DNA of 64,000 nt from Clostridia bacterium (GCA_017621885.1 JAGASD010000035.1:1-64000), one strand, 5' to 3'; shown: positions 1-7,822, counted from the stretch's first letter. Translations and numbers: made by a program. Notes: generated by a model not told the origin, from the letters alone.

Positions 1-128
1 AAAATATTTCTATGTGTACTTTTACTTAATGTAAATATGCGTAAAATTCAAAGTTTCAGTATACCTTCAGTCAAATAAATTATATCACTCAGATGCGAAA
101 AAATAAGGATAGCAATAGCAAAATACGC

Positions 129-180
129 AATACCGTCAATGGTCTCTATGAACAGTGCAAGCACTGCCATTGACGGTATT
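129..180. terminator. Nested inverted repeat at the 3' side of tnpV
   Basis: Arms 129-142 and 167-180 are perfect 14-bp complements, and the loop holds a second perfect 6-bp hairpin (153-158 with 161-166). It lies downstream of the minus-strand tnpV gene and is followed on the plus strand by a T-rich run. It could be a terminator or a folded element end; the sequence does not decide. Confidence 0.45.
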
Positions 181-252
181 TCTTTATTTTGCTTATGAGC
201 AGACAAGGGTGGTAAGCCAAGAACTGACTTACCGCCCCAATCACTCATTCTG

Positions 253-630
253 TTATGCGTAGATAATCTCGCTGTAAATGATTTCTCTAACTCTGGACTG
301 AATTTCATTAATTTTCTGCACCCACAGCATAGAATTATCTGCTTTCAGTTGCTCGGTCACATTTTCCTGCTCTGCAATTTGCTTTGTCAGTAGGAGCAAA
401 CGCTCCTGTGCCTGTCTGTCACTATCTGCAAGGTAGGAGTTTAGTGTACCCTCAATCAGCATTGTGGTATAGAGGAACTGCTTATGCTCCTTTAGATACT
501 GCTTGTGGCGCTGTCCCCACAAACTGATAGGCTGTGTTTCTTCTTCGTAAAGTATCAGACAAGGGATATAATAATCTCCCTGCAATTCATACCATAAGCC
601 GATGCTTTCATCAAAAATGTACTTGTCCAT
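253..630 (-). CDS. tnpV: TnpV-family transposon protein
   Basis: A 125-residue protein matching the TnpV family carried by Tn4451-type and other clostridial mobilizable elements. Visible family landmarks are the N-terminal block GLWYELQGDYYIPCL, the central W-G-x-x-H-x-x-Y-L-K-x-H segment, and the C-terminal block NVTEQLKADNSMLWVQKIN ending in EIIYA. The function of TnpV is not established. The start at 630 was chosen over the longer ORF because GGAGG lies 9 bases upstream on the minus strand. Two more tnpV copies lie in this window, a truncated one at 2928-3119 and one with an internal stop at 10505-10891, so this is the only intact copy. Confidence 0.85.
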   Translation of the reverse strand: MDKYIFDESIGLWYELQGDYYIPCLILYEEETQPISLWGQRHKQYLKEHKQFLYTTMLIEGTLNSYLADSDRQAQERLLLLTKQIAEQENVTEQLKADNSMLWVQKINEIQSRVREIIYSEIIYA

Positions 631-970
631 ACAATAAATCCTCCAATATAATATATTCGCACATACGTCACAGTTCTCCGATTGCCACATTCTGTTATAT
701 CTTGTTATCAGATTTTCTTGCCCTTATCAGCTTCCAAGGGAAGAATAAACATAAGTGAAATCGTATAATAAGTTAAGGTGAGCATTTTGCGATAAACCCT
801 TTATTTTCAAGACTTTTGGAGGATTTTATTAAAACCCTGTGAGGGTTAATAACCACTTATAAAATTGTAATTTTCAAATCCATGTTTGTCGGACTATTAA
901 AAACCAAACTGCAAGGCGCTCCTATCGGGAGTATCGGCATCTTCATTTTCCGTCAGCAGGAGAAAACTGT
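631..970. other. Intergenic stretch without a recognisable gene
   Basis: About 340 bases between tnpV and a small ORF. It contains a short perfect hairpin (AACCCT/AGGGTT, 834-848) and AT-rich sequence. No ORF with a credible ribosome site was found; the stretch is probably the edge of a decayed mobile element. Confidence 0.4.
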
Positions 971-1084
971 ATGACCAAGAAAATTTCGTCATTTCGTAAC
1001 CTCAAGGTGGCTGCATTACTTTGCGCCGCTAAAGCGGCTATCCCCTGTGGAATTGCCGCAAGCAAGTTAGAATATGGACTATAA
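971..1084 (+). CDS. Small ORF, 37 residues, unknown
   Basis: ATG at 971 is preceded by AGGAG (958-962) with an 8-base spacer, an optimal ribosome site. The product begins MTKKISSFRNLKVAALL, is basic at the N-terminus and Ala/Leu-rich in the middle, and has two cysteines. I recognise no family. It is followed directly by a hairpin (1087-1120) and then by a second small ORF. It may be a real small gene, a leader peptide or an element relic; support rests only on the ribosome site. Confidence 0.35.
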   Translation: MTKKISSFRNLKVAALLCAAKAAIPCGIAASKLEYGL

Positions 1085-1086
1085 AG

Positions 1087-1120
1087 AATCCTCCGGATGA
1101 TCTCAACCATACGGAGGATT
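1087..1120. terminator. Hairpin between two small ORFs
   Basis: AATCCTCCG (1087-1095) pairs perfectly with CGGAGGATT (1112-1120). There is no clear T-run, so it may be an attenuator or an RNA-stability hairpin. Confidence 0.4.
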
Positions 1121-1227
1121 AACTGTTTTATGGACACATGCCATTCCCTGCGGCTTTTTGTTTTATCACAGCAGATTGTAAGCATTCATACTGCTGGTGT
1201 GAGTTCCTTTTAAGGAGGAAATGAACT

Positions 1228-1344
1228 ATGATGAAGCGAATCCATCAAAACCGGTCTTCACAGGGACTTTTGGGCGGACAAATTGAAACGGAAAAAAGTA
1301 TTTTAACGGAAATCGACGGCGGCTACCGATTGGTAGACAAATAA
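1228..1344 (+). CDS. Small ORF, 38 residues, unknown
   Basis: ATG at 1228 follows AAGGAGG with a 9-base spacer; a second ATG is the next codon. The product is hydrophilic, begins MMKRIHQNRSSQGLLGG and ends GGYRLVDK. No family is recognised. The frame ends 13 bases before a strong GC-rich hairpin (1357-1377), so ribosome site, frame and terminator form a plausible mini-gene. Confidence 0.4.
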   Translation: MMKRIHQNRSSQGLLGGQIETEKSILTEIDGGYRLVDK

Positions 1345-1356
1345 CCCAATACGAAA

Positions 1357-1377
1357 CGCCCCGGAAGTTCCGGGGCG
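1357..1377. terminator. Shared terminator hairpin
   Basis: CGCCCCGG (1357-1364) and CCGGGGCG (1370-1377) form an 8-bp GC stem with a 5-base loop. It sits between the convergent small ORF (+) and corA (-) and could serve both. Confidence 0.65.
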
Positions 1378-1384
1378 CTTCCGT

Positions 1385-2296
1385 TTACAAGTATCGTTTT
1401 TTCTTGAAGTAGTAAATACATCCTCCCACAATTAATGCACTCAGCACAACCACCGCCGGATAACCATAGACCCAATGAAGTTCCGGCATATTGTCAAAAT
1501 TCATTCCATACCATCCTGCAATCAGAGACAACGGCATAAAAATTGTGGTAACAATTGTCAAAAGCTTCATAATCCGGTTCTGCCCAAGATCCATCTGGGC
1601 CTGATACTCGCTGCTGACCTGACTGGCATATTCTCGCAGCATCTGGGTTTCCTCTTGTAAGCGATTCAACCTGCGAAGAATATACTGCAGCCTGCCGGAA
1701 CTGCATTCATCCAATAAATCGGTAGAATTTTCCTGTAAAGTTGCCACCATATCATTCATCTGAGCGTAGTAACGGTTATGTTGATTCAGTTCCTTCCGGA
1801 GCCGGCTCATTTGCCTGATAAACTTGTCTGTCCGGTTATCCAATACCATCTGTTCAAGTCCGGAAATGCGTTCTTCCATGTTCTGAATATGGAAGAGGTC
1901 ATCCATAATCAGAGCCAGAAAAAAATCCATCAGTAAATCATATGCCCCATCCGCATGATGCGGGCGCATATTCCTGACCCGTTCCATACATTTGGCGGCT
2001 TCTCCGTCCGCATCAACAAAAAGAAGGTTGTTGTTCCACCATGTGAAAACGATTCTCTTTTCCTGCTGATGTGGTCTTGCCGGCTCATGAATCTCGCCGA
2101 GGATTCGGTTTTGCTCAACCATCAGCCGACAGCCCTTAATATTTCCTGCGCAGAGCATAGACTCCGGCGGAATCAGCATAGCCGGCAGCTTATGGTCCTT
2201 GATTTCTTCCGGATTTAGAATGACTGCGATTTTCTCCCAAATCTCAACATCTTCTGGCCGGATTGGTTTTAGCGTCTCTGCTATGTGATAGTACAT
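1385..2296 (-). CDS. corA: CorA-family divalent cation transporter
   Basis: A 303-residue CorA-type magnesium/cobalt channel. The signature GMN motif is in YGMNFDN near the C-terminus, between two hydrophobic helices (LLTIVTTIFMPLSLIAGWY and VVVLSALIVGGCIYYF), with a basic KKKRYL tail; the long N-terminal part is the charged, coiled-coil-rich cytoplasmic funnel. The start at 2296 is set by GAGGAGG 8 bases upstream; the longer frame adds ten residues without a better site. CorA proteins normally form pentamers in the inner membrane. Base composition is clearly GC-richer than the DNA from 7 kb on, hinting at transfer together with the 3.3-6.6 kb genes. Confidence 0.9.
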   Translation of the reverse strand: MYYHIAETLKPIRPEDVEIWEKIAVILNPEEIKDHKLPAMLIPPESMLCAGNIKGCRLMVEQNRILGEIHEPARPHQQEKRIVFTWWNNNLLFVDADGEAAKCMERVRNMRPHHADGAYDLLMDFFLALIMDDLFHIQNMEERISGLEQMVLDNRTDKFIRQMSRLRKELNQHNRYYAQMNDMVATLQENSTDLLDECSSGRLQYILRRLNRLQEETQMLREYASQVSSEYQAQMDLGQNRIMKLLTIVTTIFMPLSLIAGWYGMNFDNMPELHWVYGYPAVVVLSALIVGGCIYYFKKKRYL

Positions 2297-2559
2297 GATG
2301 TATTCCTCCTCATATCTCAACCCCACCGTAAAATCGCATGTTCCACCAATAAGTTATATGGTTGGACTGTGCGGTTTCACGGTGTCCTTCTTTTCTGAAC
2401 GAAACTCGTTTTTCGAACATTTTTTTCGAAAAACGTTTTTTTCTTTTCGGAAAGCCTGGCAATGCTTGGGTTTTCCGATTTTGTATTTTGGAGAAGATAT
2501 TCCAAAAGTCCAGAAATGCAAAAGTATTATTTTTACTCCATGTCGCTATTTGGACACAT

Positions 2560-2790
2560 GTTTTCGATAAAATTGAATCGTGCTCGGTCTCAAAGGCCTG
2601 TGGTATCTGGTATTTCAGGGTTTGATGAGGGCGAACCTCATTGTAAAACTGAATATACTGTTTTACGCTTTCGCGGAAACCTTCTTTGCGACTGCGTTGT
2701 CATGAGGCCTGCCGGTAGCTGAAAATGATTGCTTGATACCATTTGATTGGAGCAATTTTCTAAATGCACCCGATGTGTACTGCTTTCATA
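2560..2790 (-). pseudogene. IS3-family transposase (OrfB) relic
   Basis: Read on the minus strand, two blocks of an IS3/IS150-type DDE transposase are visible: YTSGAFRKLLQSNGIKQSFS then ATGRPHDNAVAK, and after a frameshift FRESVKQYIQFYNEVRPHQT then LKYQIPQAF. These are the final catalytic D-N-A-V-A region and the C-terminal R-P-H-Q-T-L block. The section that normally joins them is deleted and the glutamate usually following DNAVA is lysine, so this is a dead fragment. Both boundaries are approximate. Confidence 0.75.
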
Positions 2791-2927
2791 ACATGACAGA
2801 ACTAAAGCCTTCTACAGCTTCGAACGCATCTTGCTCTTGCGTAAAATAAAGTATAGCATACAAGTGTGAAGTTTTCTACCATTCATACAAGAAACGCCCG
2901 AACATTTTCGTCCGGGAGTTCTCGGTA

Positions 2928-3119
2928 TCAATCATAAATCAGTTCAAACTTCACTATTTCTTCTGCCTGTGCCTTGCAAGCGTTCATCTGCTGTACCCAT
3001 TCCATTTGATTTTCTGCTTTTAACTGTTCTGTCACACCCTGCTTTTGAGCCATTTCATCAATCAATCCGTGGAACATTTGCTCCGCCTGTTGGTTAATAT
3101 CTGCAAGATAACGGTTTTG
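2928..3119 (-). pseudogene. tnpV: TnpV C-terminal fragment
   Basis: The minus strand encodes about 63 residues of a TnpV C-terminus: NRYLADINQQAEQMF, then QGVTEQLKAENQMEWVQQMN, ending FELIYD with a stop at 2928-2930. The N-terminal half is missing, and the break near 3119 is followed by a promoter pointing into the fragment. It is a relic of a second element. Confidence 0.8.
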
Positions 3120-3131
3120 TTAAATCCTTAT

Positions 3132-3212
3132 ATTATACTACGACGATTATATTTGTCAAGGGTTCTTTTTTTAATTATATCAAAAACATCTTTTTTTAAT
3201 TATATCAAAAAA
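3132..3212 (-). promoter_or_regulatory. Minus-strand promoter with upstream A-tract repeats
   Basis: On the minus strand, TTGACA (3154-3159) and TATAAT (3132-3137) are separated by 16 bases. Directly upstream lie two near-identical copies of a GATATAATTAAAAAAAGA-type sequence (plus-strand positions 3164-3186 and 3189-3212, period 25). They could be UP-element-like A-tracts or repressor sites. The promoter now fires into a truncated tnpV. Confidence 0.6.
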
Positions 3213-3347
3213 GAATTCCGATCTCAAGGTGAGACAAATTTTGCCCCGCCCCAAACAACGAAAAGGTGCGGGGAGCAACAGCACGTTGCTTGTGATGCAC
3301 ACCGCAATCTGTTATATATAATCACAGTAACAAAGGCGGTAAAACAT

Positions 3348-4112
3348 ATGGAAACGAAAGATATTATACTGGAACTCAGAACAAAACATGGACTCTCCCA
3401 GGAGGTACTTGCCGAAAAGGTATTCGTCACCCGTCAGGCGGTTTCACGTTGGGAGAATGGCGAAACGGTACCCAACACCGAAACGCTGAAACTTCTCTCC
3501 AAGCTCTTCGACGTATCGATCAACACGCTCCTCGGCTCTCCGAGAGAGCTGATTTGTCAATGCTGTGGTATGCCTCTGGAAGATAGCAATGTTAGCCGTG
3601 AGAAAAACGGTATTTTTAACGAAGAATATTGCAAGTGGTGCTATGCCGACGGCGAGTATATGTATTACGATATGGACGATCTGATCGAGGTCTGCGTAGC
3701 GAATATGGCAAGCGAAGCCTTTCCCTCGGAGCAGGCTCGCGCCTATTTGAAAGAAATGCTCCCGAAGCTCGACTATTGGAAGAAATATAAAAACCTTGAC
3801 GATGGCGGAAAGTTTGAAGAATTCAAGCGTAAACTGATCGACGAGATAAACGCCCTTGGAGTAGAAGGAATGCCGAAGGTCGAAAAGCTCACCGCACTTT
3901 TGGGCGGTTACGTCAATTTGGAATACCGCCTGCCAAACGGCAAGACCGTCAAATTCCTCGACGATAACGCCACCTATCCGGGAAATCAGTTAGAATGTGA
4001 ATTTGGCGGCAACCGTTGCTTCGGCGTAGTCGCCAATATGGATTTCATCCTCGTTTGTACCTATGAGGAAAACGGCGAAAATCCCGAGCTTGTGATCTAT
4101 AAAAAAAGATAA
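3348..4112 (+). CDS. XRE-family regulator with zinc-ribbon domain
   Basis: A 254-residue protein starting METKDIILELRTKHGL. Residues 1-65 are a Cro/C1-type helix-turn-helix (LSQEVLAEKVFVTRQAVSRW). They are followed by a putative zinc-ribbon of the CQCCGMPL...YCKWCYADGEY type, a helical middle part, and a beta-rich C-terminal part I cannot assign (GYVNLEYRLPNGKTVKFLDD). Starting at 3348 gives a clean XRE N-terminus; the longer frame adds 101 residues of non-protein-like sequence. The likely role is a DNA-binding regulator sensing an unknown signal. It is convergent with the Mn catalase and lies in a GC-rich block. Confidence 0.8.
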   Translation: METKDIILELRTKHGLSQEVLAEKVFVTRQAVSRWENGETVPNTETLKLLSKLFDVSINTLLGSPRELICQCCGMPLEDSNVSREKNGIFNEEYCKWCYADGEYMYYDMDDLIEVCVANMASEAFPSEQARAYLKEMLPKLDYWKKYKNLDDGGKFEEFKRKLIDEINALGVEGMPKVEKLTALLGGYVNLEYRLPNGKTVKFLDDNATYPGNQLECEFGGNRCFGVVANMDFILVCTYEENGENPELVIYKKR

Positions 4113-4118
4113 AAATTG

Positions 4119-4144
4119 CCGCCGAGGAACAAACTCCTCAGCGG
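4119..4144. terminator. Bidirectional terminator
   Basis: A 10-bp stem with one mismatch (4119-4128 with 4135-4144) and a 6-base loop lies between convergent genes. A-rich sequence on the left and T-rich sequence on the right suit termination in both directions. Confidence 0.7.
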
Positions 4145-4154
4145 TTGTTTGCTA

Positions 4155-4817
4155 TCACTCAAAAGAAACAGGCTTGGTATCACCCGTGGCGAATGCATTG
4201 GGGCCTGGGTCCGACATGGAGAAATACATTTTTGCGGCTTTGGTAGTGCCGAAATCACGGTTAGAGCCGGAATTCTGCACCTTGTTAAAGGCATCGCGGA
4301 ACATCTGATTGTGGGCTTCCTCGCGGTTCAAGAGAAAATCAATGGTCTCGCGCACCTTTTTGTCGTCGATTTGGCGGTAAAGGTATTCGTAAACCACCTT
4401 CGCACGCTGTTCGGATGCGATGTTGCTGAGCAGGTCGGCACACAGATCCCCGGTCACCGTAACGTAATCTGCCGTCCAGGAATAACCCGAAGCGTTAATA
4501 AGTCCCGGATTTAGGCCCAGGATAACGTGGGATTGGATCTCACCGCAGGGCACCTTCTCGGCATCCACATCGTGACCGTTTAAGAGGTTGATGGTCTGTG
4601 CCACCATCTCCATGTGCCCCAGCTCCTCTGCCGCAATGTCAAGGAATAAATCCTTAATTTCAGGGTCTTTGATTCTGAAGTTCTGGGACATATACTGCAT
4701 GGCTGCTTTCAGCTCGCCGTTGCCGCCGCCGAGCTGTTCCTGCAAAAGCGCCGCGTACTGCGGATTGGGTCTCTCCACCGCCACGGGATGAAAAAGTATC
4801 TTTTCGTGTTTGAACAT
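4155..4817 (-). CDS. Manganese catalase family protein (CotJC-like)
   Basis: A 220-residue non-haem, di-manganese catalase-type four-helix bundle. Metal-ligand motifs visible are E35 in GELKAAMQY, E64-E65-x-x-H68 in EELGHMEM, and a later E-E-A-H in NREEAHNQMF. Families of this size include the CotJC spore-coat catalases of endospore formers and enzymes that destroy hydrogen peroxide in anaerobes. It is short relative to classical Mn catalases (~270-300 aa) but typical of CotJC. With the adjacent divergent CoA-disulfide reductase it suggests a small oxidative-stress locus. No cotJA/cotJB neighbours are present, so a spore role cannot be claimed. Confidence 0.85.
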   Translation of the reverse strand: MFKHEKILFHPVAVERPNPQYAALLQEQLGGGNGELKAAMQYMSQNFRIKDPEIKDLFLDIAAEELGHMEMVAQTINLLNGHDVDAEKVPCGEIQSHVILGLNPGLINASGYSWTADYVTVTGDLCADLLSNIASEQRAKVVYEYLYRQIDDKKVRETIDFLLNREEAHNQMFRDAFNKVQNSGSNRDFGTTKAAKMYFSMSDPGPNAFATGDTKPVSFE

Positions 4818-4888
4818 TTCATTACCTCCGTTTGTTTACTATTAGATATTCTTGCCAATTCACCGACGGATATTCATAGAAAAAAGGA

Positions 4889-4917
4889 TTGAGAAAAGCC
4901 GCAAAAAATGGTATAAT
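4889..4917 (+). promoter_or_regulatory. Sigma-A promoter of the CoA-disulfide reductase gene
   Basis: TTGAGA (4889-4894), a 17-base spacer and TATAAT (4912-4917), 35 bases before the start codon. Confidence 0.75.
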
Positions 4918-4951
4918 ATTTATATAAAAGCGTTATAAAGAGGTGAAAAGG

Positions 4952-6622
4952 ATGAAAACCATTATTATAGGCGGTGTTGCAGGCGGCGCCACGGCGGCGG
5001 CGCGGCTTCGCAGACTGGATGAAAAAGCAGAGATCATTATTTTAGAACGCGGCGAATACGTGTCCTTTGCCAACTGCGGTCTGCCGTATTATATCGGCGG
5101 AGTCATCACTGACCGTGAGGATTTGACTTTGCAGACGCCCCAAAGCTTCAAGGCGCGTTTTAATATTGATGTCAGAGTGTTAAACGAGGCGGTTAAAATC
5201 GTCCCTGATACCAAAACCGTCACCGTCAAGAATCTTCGCACAGGCGAAACCTATGATGAAACCTACGATAACCTCATTTTGTCTATGGGCGCCGATCCGA
5301 TACGACCGAACATTGATGGAGCTGACGGCAGCAACGTTTTCACTCTTCGCAATATTCCCGATACCTTAAAAATCAAGACCTATATCGATACGGCAAAACC
5401 GCGCTCGGCTGTGGTGGTCGGCGGCGGATATATCGGTGTGGAGATGGCGGAAAACTTAGTCGAAGCAGGGCTGAAGGTCGCCATCGTCGAGCTTGCCGAC
5501 CATCTGATAGCACCCCTGGACTTTGATATGGCGGCAGACGTTCACCGTTATATCAAATCCAAAGGCGTTGATCTGCACCTGAATAACGGCGTTAAGGCGC
5601 TCAACGGAAACACCGTCATCTTGCAAAACGGTGAGATCGCCGCCGATATGATCATACTGTCGGTGGGCGTCCGTCCCGAAACCGCCATTGTAAAAGACTG
5701 CGGAATAGAACTCAATCCGCGAGGGAGCATTGTTGTAAACAACAAAATGCAGACCAATATTCCGAACATTTATGCCGTGGGCGATGCGGTAGAGGTGGAG
5801 GATTTCATCACAAAGAAGCCTGCCTTTATTCCTCTTGCAGGACCTGCCAACAAGCAGGGCAGAATTGCCGCGGATAATATTGCAGGATACGAGAGCGTTT
5901 ATACCGGCACGCAAGGCTCGGCGGTGCTTAAACTCTTTGATATGACCGTTGCCACTACGGGCCTTAATGAAAAGACGTCCGGGTTGGCAGGGATTGATTA
6001 CGATAAGACCTACACCTATTCGGCATCCCATGCCACCTATTATCCCGGTGCGGCACAGATGTCAATAAAAGCGCTGTGGGATAAGAAAACGCTGAAGCTC
6101 ATCGGCGCGCAGATTGTCGGCTTTGATGGTGTGGACAAGCGTATGGACGTGCTTGCGACCGCCATTCGTTTCGGCGCGAAGATCACCGATCTTACCACCC
6201 TTGAACTCTGTTATGCTCCGCCCTTCGGAAGTGCGAAAGACCCCGTTAATATGCTCGGCTTTGTTGCCGAAAACATCGTCAGCGGAAAACTCAAGCAATT
6301 CTTCTGGCACGACGTGGAAAATCTCCCCCGTGACGGTAGCATCTTCTTGCTCGACACCCGTACACCGTATGAAGTAATGAACGGTAAAATTGACGGCTTT
6401 GTCAATATCCCGCTTGACTCCCTGCGGCAAAGAATAAATGAAATTCCGAAAGACAAACCCGTCTACGTTCATTGCCATTCAGGACTCCGTTCCTACCTTG
6501 CCTGCCGTATTCTCACAGGCAACGGCTACAACTGCTATAACCTTGCAGGCGGATGGCGGCTCTATGAATCGGTCATCAACGAGCGCACCGTCCCCGAATA
6601 CTCCTGCAAAGACTGTAAATAA
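4952..6622 (+). CDS. CoA-disulfide reductase-type flavoprotein with C-terminal rhodanese domain
   Basis: A 556-residue fusion. Residues 1-445 form an FAD/NAD(P)H pyridine nucleotide-disulfide oxidoreductase: the FAD fingerprint GGVAGGATAAARLRR at the N-terminus, the single redox cysteine C42 in SFANCGLPYY typical of CoA-disulfide reductases, a second dinucleotide fold VVVGGGYIGVEMAENL, and the FAD-contact block IYAVGDAV. Residues ~450-550 are a rhodanese domain with active-site cysteine near 507 in VHCHSGLRS. CoADR-RHD proteins reduce CoA disulfides or CoA-persulfides with NAD(P)H. The protein ends CKDCK. The start at 4952 suits the AGAGGTG ribosome site. GC content is higher than in the region from 7 kb on. 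Confidence 0.88.
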   Translation: MKTIIIGGVAGGATAAARLRRLDEKAEIIILERGEYVSFANCGLPYYIGGVITDREDLTLQTPQSFKARFNIDVRVLNEAVKIVPDTKTVTVKNLRTGETYDETYDNLILSMGADPIRPNIDGADGSNVFTLRNIPDTLKIKTYIDTAKPRSAVVVGGGYIGVEMAENLVEAGLKVAIVELADHLIAPLDFDMAADVHRYIKSKGVDLHLNNGVKALNGNTVILQNGEIAADMIILSVGVRPETAIVKDCGIELNPRGSIVVNNKMQTNIPNIYAVGDAVEVEDFITKKPAFIPLAGPANKQGRIAADNIAGYESVYTGTQGSAVLKLFDMTVATTGLNEKTSGLAGIDYDKTYTYSASHATYYPGAAQMSIKALWDKKTLKLIGAQIVGFDGVDKRMDVLATAIRFGAKITDLTTLELCYAPPFGSAKDPVNMLGFVAENIVSGKLKQFFWHDVENLPRDGSIFLLDTRTPYEVMNGKIDGFVNIPLDSLRQRINEIPKDKPVYVHCHSGLRSYLACRILTGNGYNCYNLAGGWRLYESVINERTVPEYSCKDCK

Positions 6623-6636
6623 ATGTGGCTATAAGA

Positions 6637-6674
6637 AAAGCCGATGAGAAATCTTGCGATTTCTCATCGGCTTT
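6637..6674 (+). terminator. Rho-independent terminator
   Basis: A perfect 17-bp stem (6637-6653 with 6658-6674) with a 4-base loop, 15 bases after the flavoprotein stop codon. Confidence 0.85.
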
Positions 6675-6915
6675 GTCATTTCCAAATGTGCAAATATATC
6701 TGCTCACTTGGATGTCAACAATTGCACCGCAGCAGACAAAGAAAAGGGTATAATTAAGACCATATTTGATTATGTAGCCGTCAAAAATACGATTTTTGCA
6801 AAAACAGCAAAAAACACCTGAACGGCAATAAAAAATGACCTTAAAGGGAGAATAAATCTCTGCTTCAGGTCATTTTTACGTCTGACTACTCCACCTATGA
6901 TACAAAATTGGAGTA

Positions 6916-7023
6916 GGTTGCAATTTCAATAGGTAGGTTGCAATTTCAATAGGTAGGTTGCAAATTCAAGAGTCAGGTTGCAAATCATGAGAGCGGGTTG
7001 CAAATGAACAAGTCGGGTTGCAA
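6916..7023. repeat. Six-unit, 20-bp iteron-like array (copy 1)
   Basis: GGTTGCAA occurs at 6916, 6936, 6956, 6976, 6996 and 7016, an exact 20-bp period. The 12 bases between copies are conserved in the first three units and then diverge. Just upstream, CTACTCCA and TGGAGTAG form an inverted repeat around TACAAAAT. A second array with the same preamble is at 8824-8890. The unit length is not a multiple of three and the frames are interrupted, so it is a DNA-level or RNA-level repeat, not a protein repeat. Confidence 0.85.
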
Positions 7024-7040
7024 AAAGATGTTCAAACAAA

Positions 7041-7073
7041 AATGACCCAACAAACACCATATTGGGTCATCAT
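7041..7073 (-). terminator. Terminator of the small XRE gene
   Basis: AATGACCCAA and TTGGGTCATT are complementary around a short loop. Read on the minus strand this is the 3' end of the XRE gene and is followed by a T-rich stretch. Confidence 0.7.
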
Positions 7074-7270
7074 TCTTTTACAAATTTTATTATATCTTCA
7101 ACATTACAATCAAGTGCATAACAGAGCGCATCTAATGTTTTTGTGCTCATTGCTTCACCTTTTTTTATTCTATAAATTGTATTTGCTGAAAAACCTTCTT
7201 TAAAAATCAAGTGATACTCAGTTATATTCTTTTTGTATAGAGTTTTATAGAAGGGTTCATAACTTATCAT
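7070..7270 (-). CDS. Small XRE-family transcriptional regulator
   Basis: A 66-residue single-domain Cro/C1-type repressor starting MISYEPFYKTLYKKN. The helix-turn-helix spans FKEGFSANTIYRIKKGEAMS, followed by TLDALCYALDCNVEDIIKF, the usual final helices of this family. The start at 7270 has GGTG upstream on the minus strand. It is divergent from the zinc-ribbon gene, with a promoter and two palindromic operator-like sites in the 126-base gap, so it probably represses that gene and perhaps itself. Confidence 0.8.
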   Translation of the reverse strand: MISYEPFYKTLYKKNITEYHLIFKEGFSANTIYRIKKGEAMSTKTLDALCYALDCNVEDIIKFVKE

Positions 7271-7306
7271 TGTAATCACCACAACTATATTATCATACTT
7301 AATTTC

Positions 7307-7364
7307 TTGACAATACTCAACAAATTGAGTATAATGAGTATAAACTCAATATATTGAGTTTATA
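7307..7364 (+). promoter_or_regulatory. Perfect consensus promoter with two palindromic operators
   Basis: TTGACA (7307-7312), 17 bases, TATAAT (7330-7335) is a perfect sigma-A promoter. Operator 1 (7313-7332) is ATACTCAA-caaa-TTGAGTAT and fills the spacer. Operator 2 (7339-7364) is a perfect 26-base palindrome centred on ACTCAATATATTGAGT just downstream. Both share the half-site ACTCAA. Occupancy would block RNA polymerase; the adjacent XRE protein is the obvious candidate. Confidence 0.85.
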
Positions 7365-7396
7365 AACACTAAAAATATCAGAAAGGAGATTTTAAT

Positions 7397-7822
7397 ATGA
7401 TATGTCCACATTGTCAAAATGAAATGCCTATCGAAGATGCAAAGTTTTGTGCTTATTGTCAAAAGCCAATAAACTCAAACGAAACATCTTCAACAGAAGT
7501 TTTACCACCTCCGAATATGTCGCAACAAGTTGTATATTGTTCAACATGTGGCAATCCTTGTAATCATAATGCGGCGGTATGCGTTAAATGCGGTTCAACA
7601 CTTAATAAAAGCAAGAATACTGTTATTGAAGATGATGAACCAGTAACAGGACTTAAGGTTCTTTCTTTATTTATTCCTATAATTGGTCTAGTTTTGTACT
7701 GTGTTAACGCTTCCAATAAACCTAAGTGTGCAAAAACATATGGCAAAATGGCGCTTATAGGATTTATAATTGGTATTGTTTCAGTTATATTATATGAAGA
7801 AGTTTTTTATTGGTGGTTTTAA
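7397..7822 (+). CDS. Double zinc-ribbon membrane protein
   Basis: A 141-residue protein. Two zinc-ribbon pairs are present: CPHCQNEMP...CAYCQKP at residues 3-22 and YCSTCGNP...CVKCGS near residues 49-70. A hydrophobic segment follows (VLSLFIPIIGLVLYCV), then a second near the C-terminus (ALIGFIIGIVSVILY), giving two membrane helices with the ribbons in the cytoplasm. The ribosome site is GAAAGGAG. Function is unknown; zinc-ribbon membrane proteins of this kind are common in Clostridia. The gene is driven by the operator-bearing promoter at 7307. Confidence 0.8.
   Translation: MICPHCQNEMPIEDAKFCAYCQKPINSNETSSTEVLPPPNMSQQVVYCSTCGNPCNHNAAVCVKCGSTLNKSKNTVIEDDEPVTGLKVLSLFIPIIGLVLYCVNASNKPKCAKTYGKMALIGFIIGIVSVILYEEVFYWWF

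Noticed and set aside
48-308. 86-residue minus-strand ORF after tnpV
   Set aside because: It overlaps the tnpV 3' end out of frame, runs through a large inverted repeat and has no ribosome site.
943-1185. 80-residue minus-strand ORF
   Set aside because: It lies opposite the 37-codon ORF that has the better ribosome site, and looks like a shadow frame.
2295-2722. Overlapping plus-strand ORFs across the IS relic
   Set aside because: They are shadows of the minus-strand IS3 transposase fragment and have no ribosome sites.
6916-7023. CRISPR array
   Set aside because: The repeat unit is 20 bp with an 8-bp core and no spacer-sized unique segments, and no cas genes are nearby.
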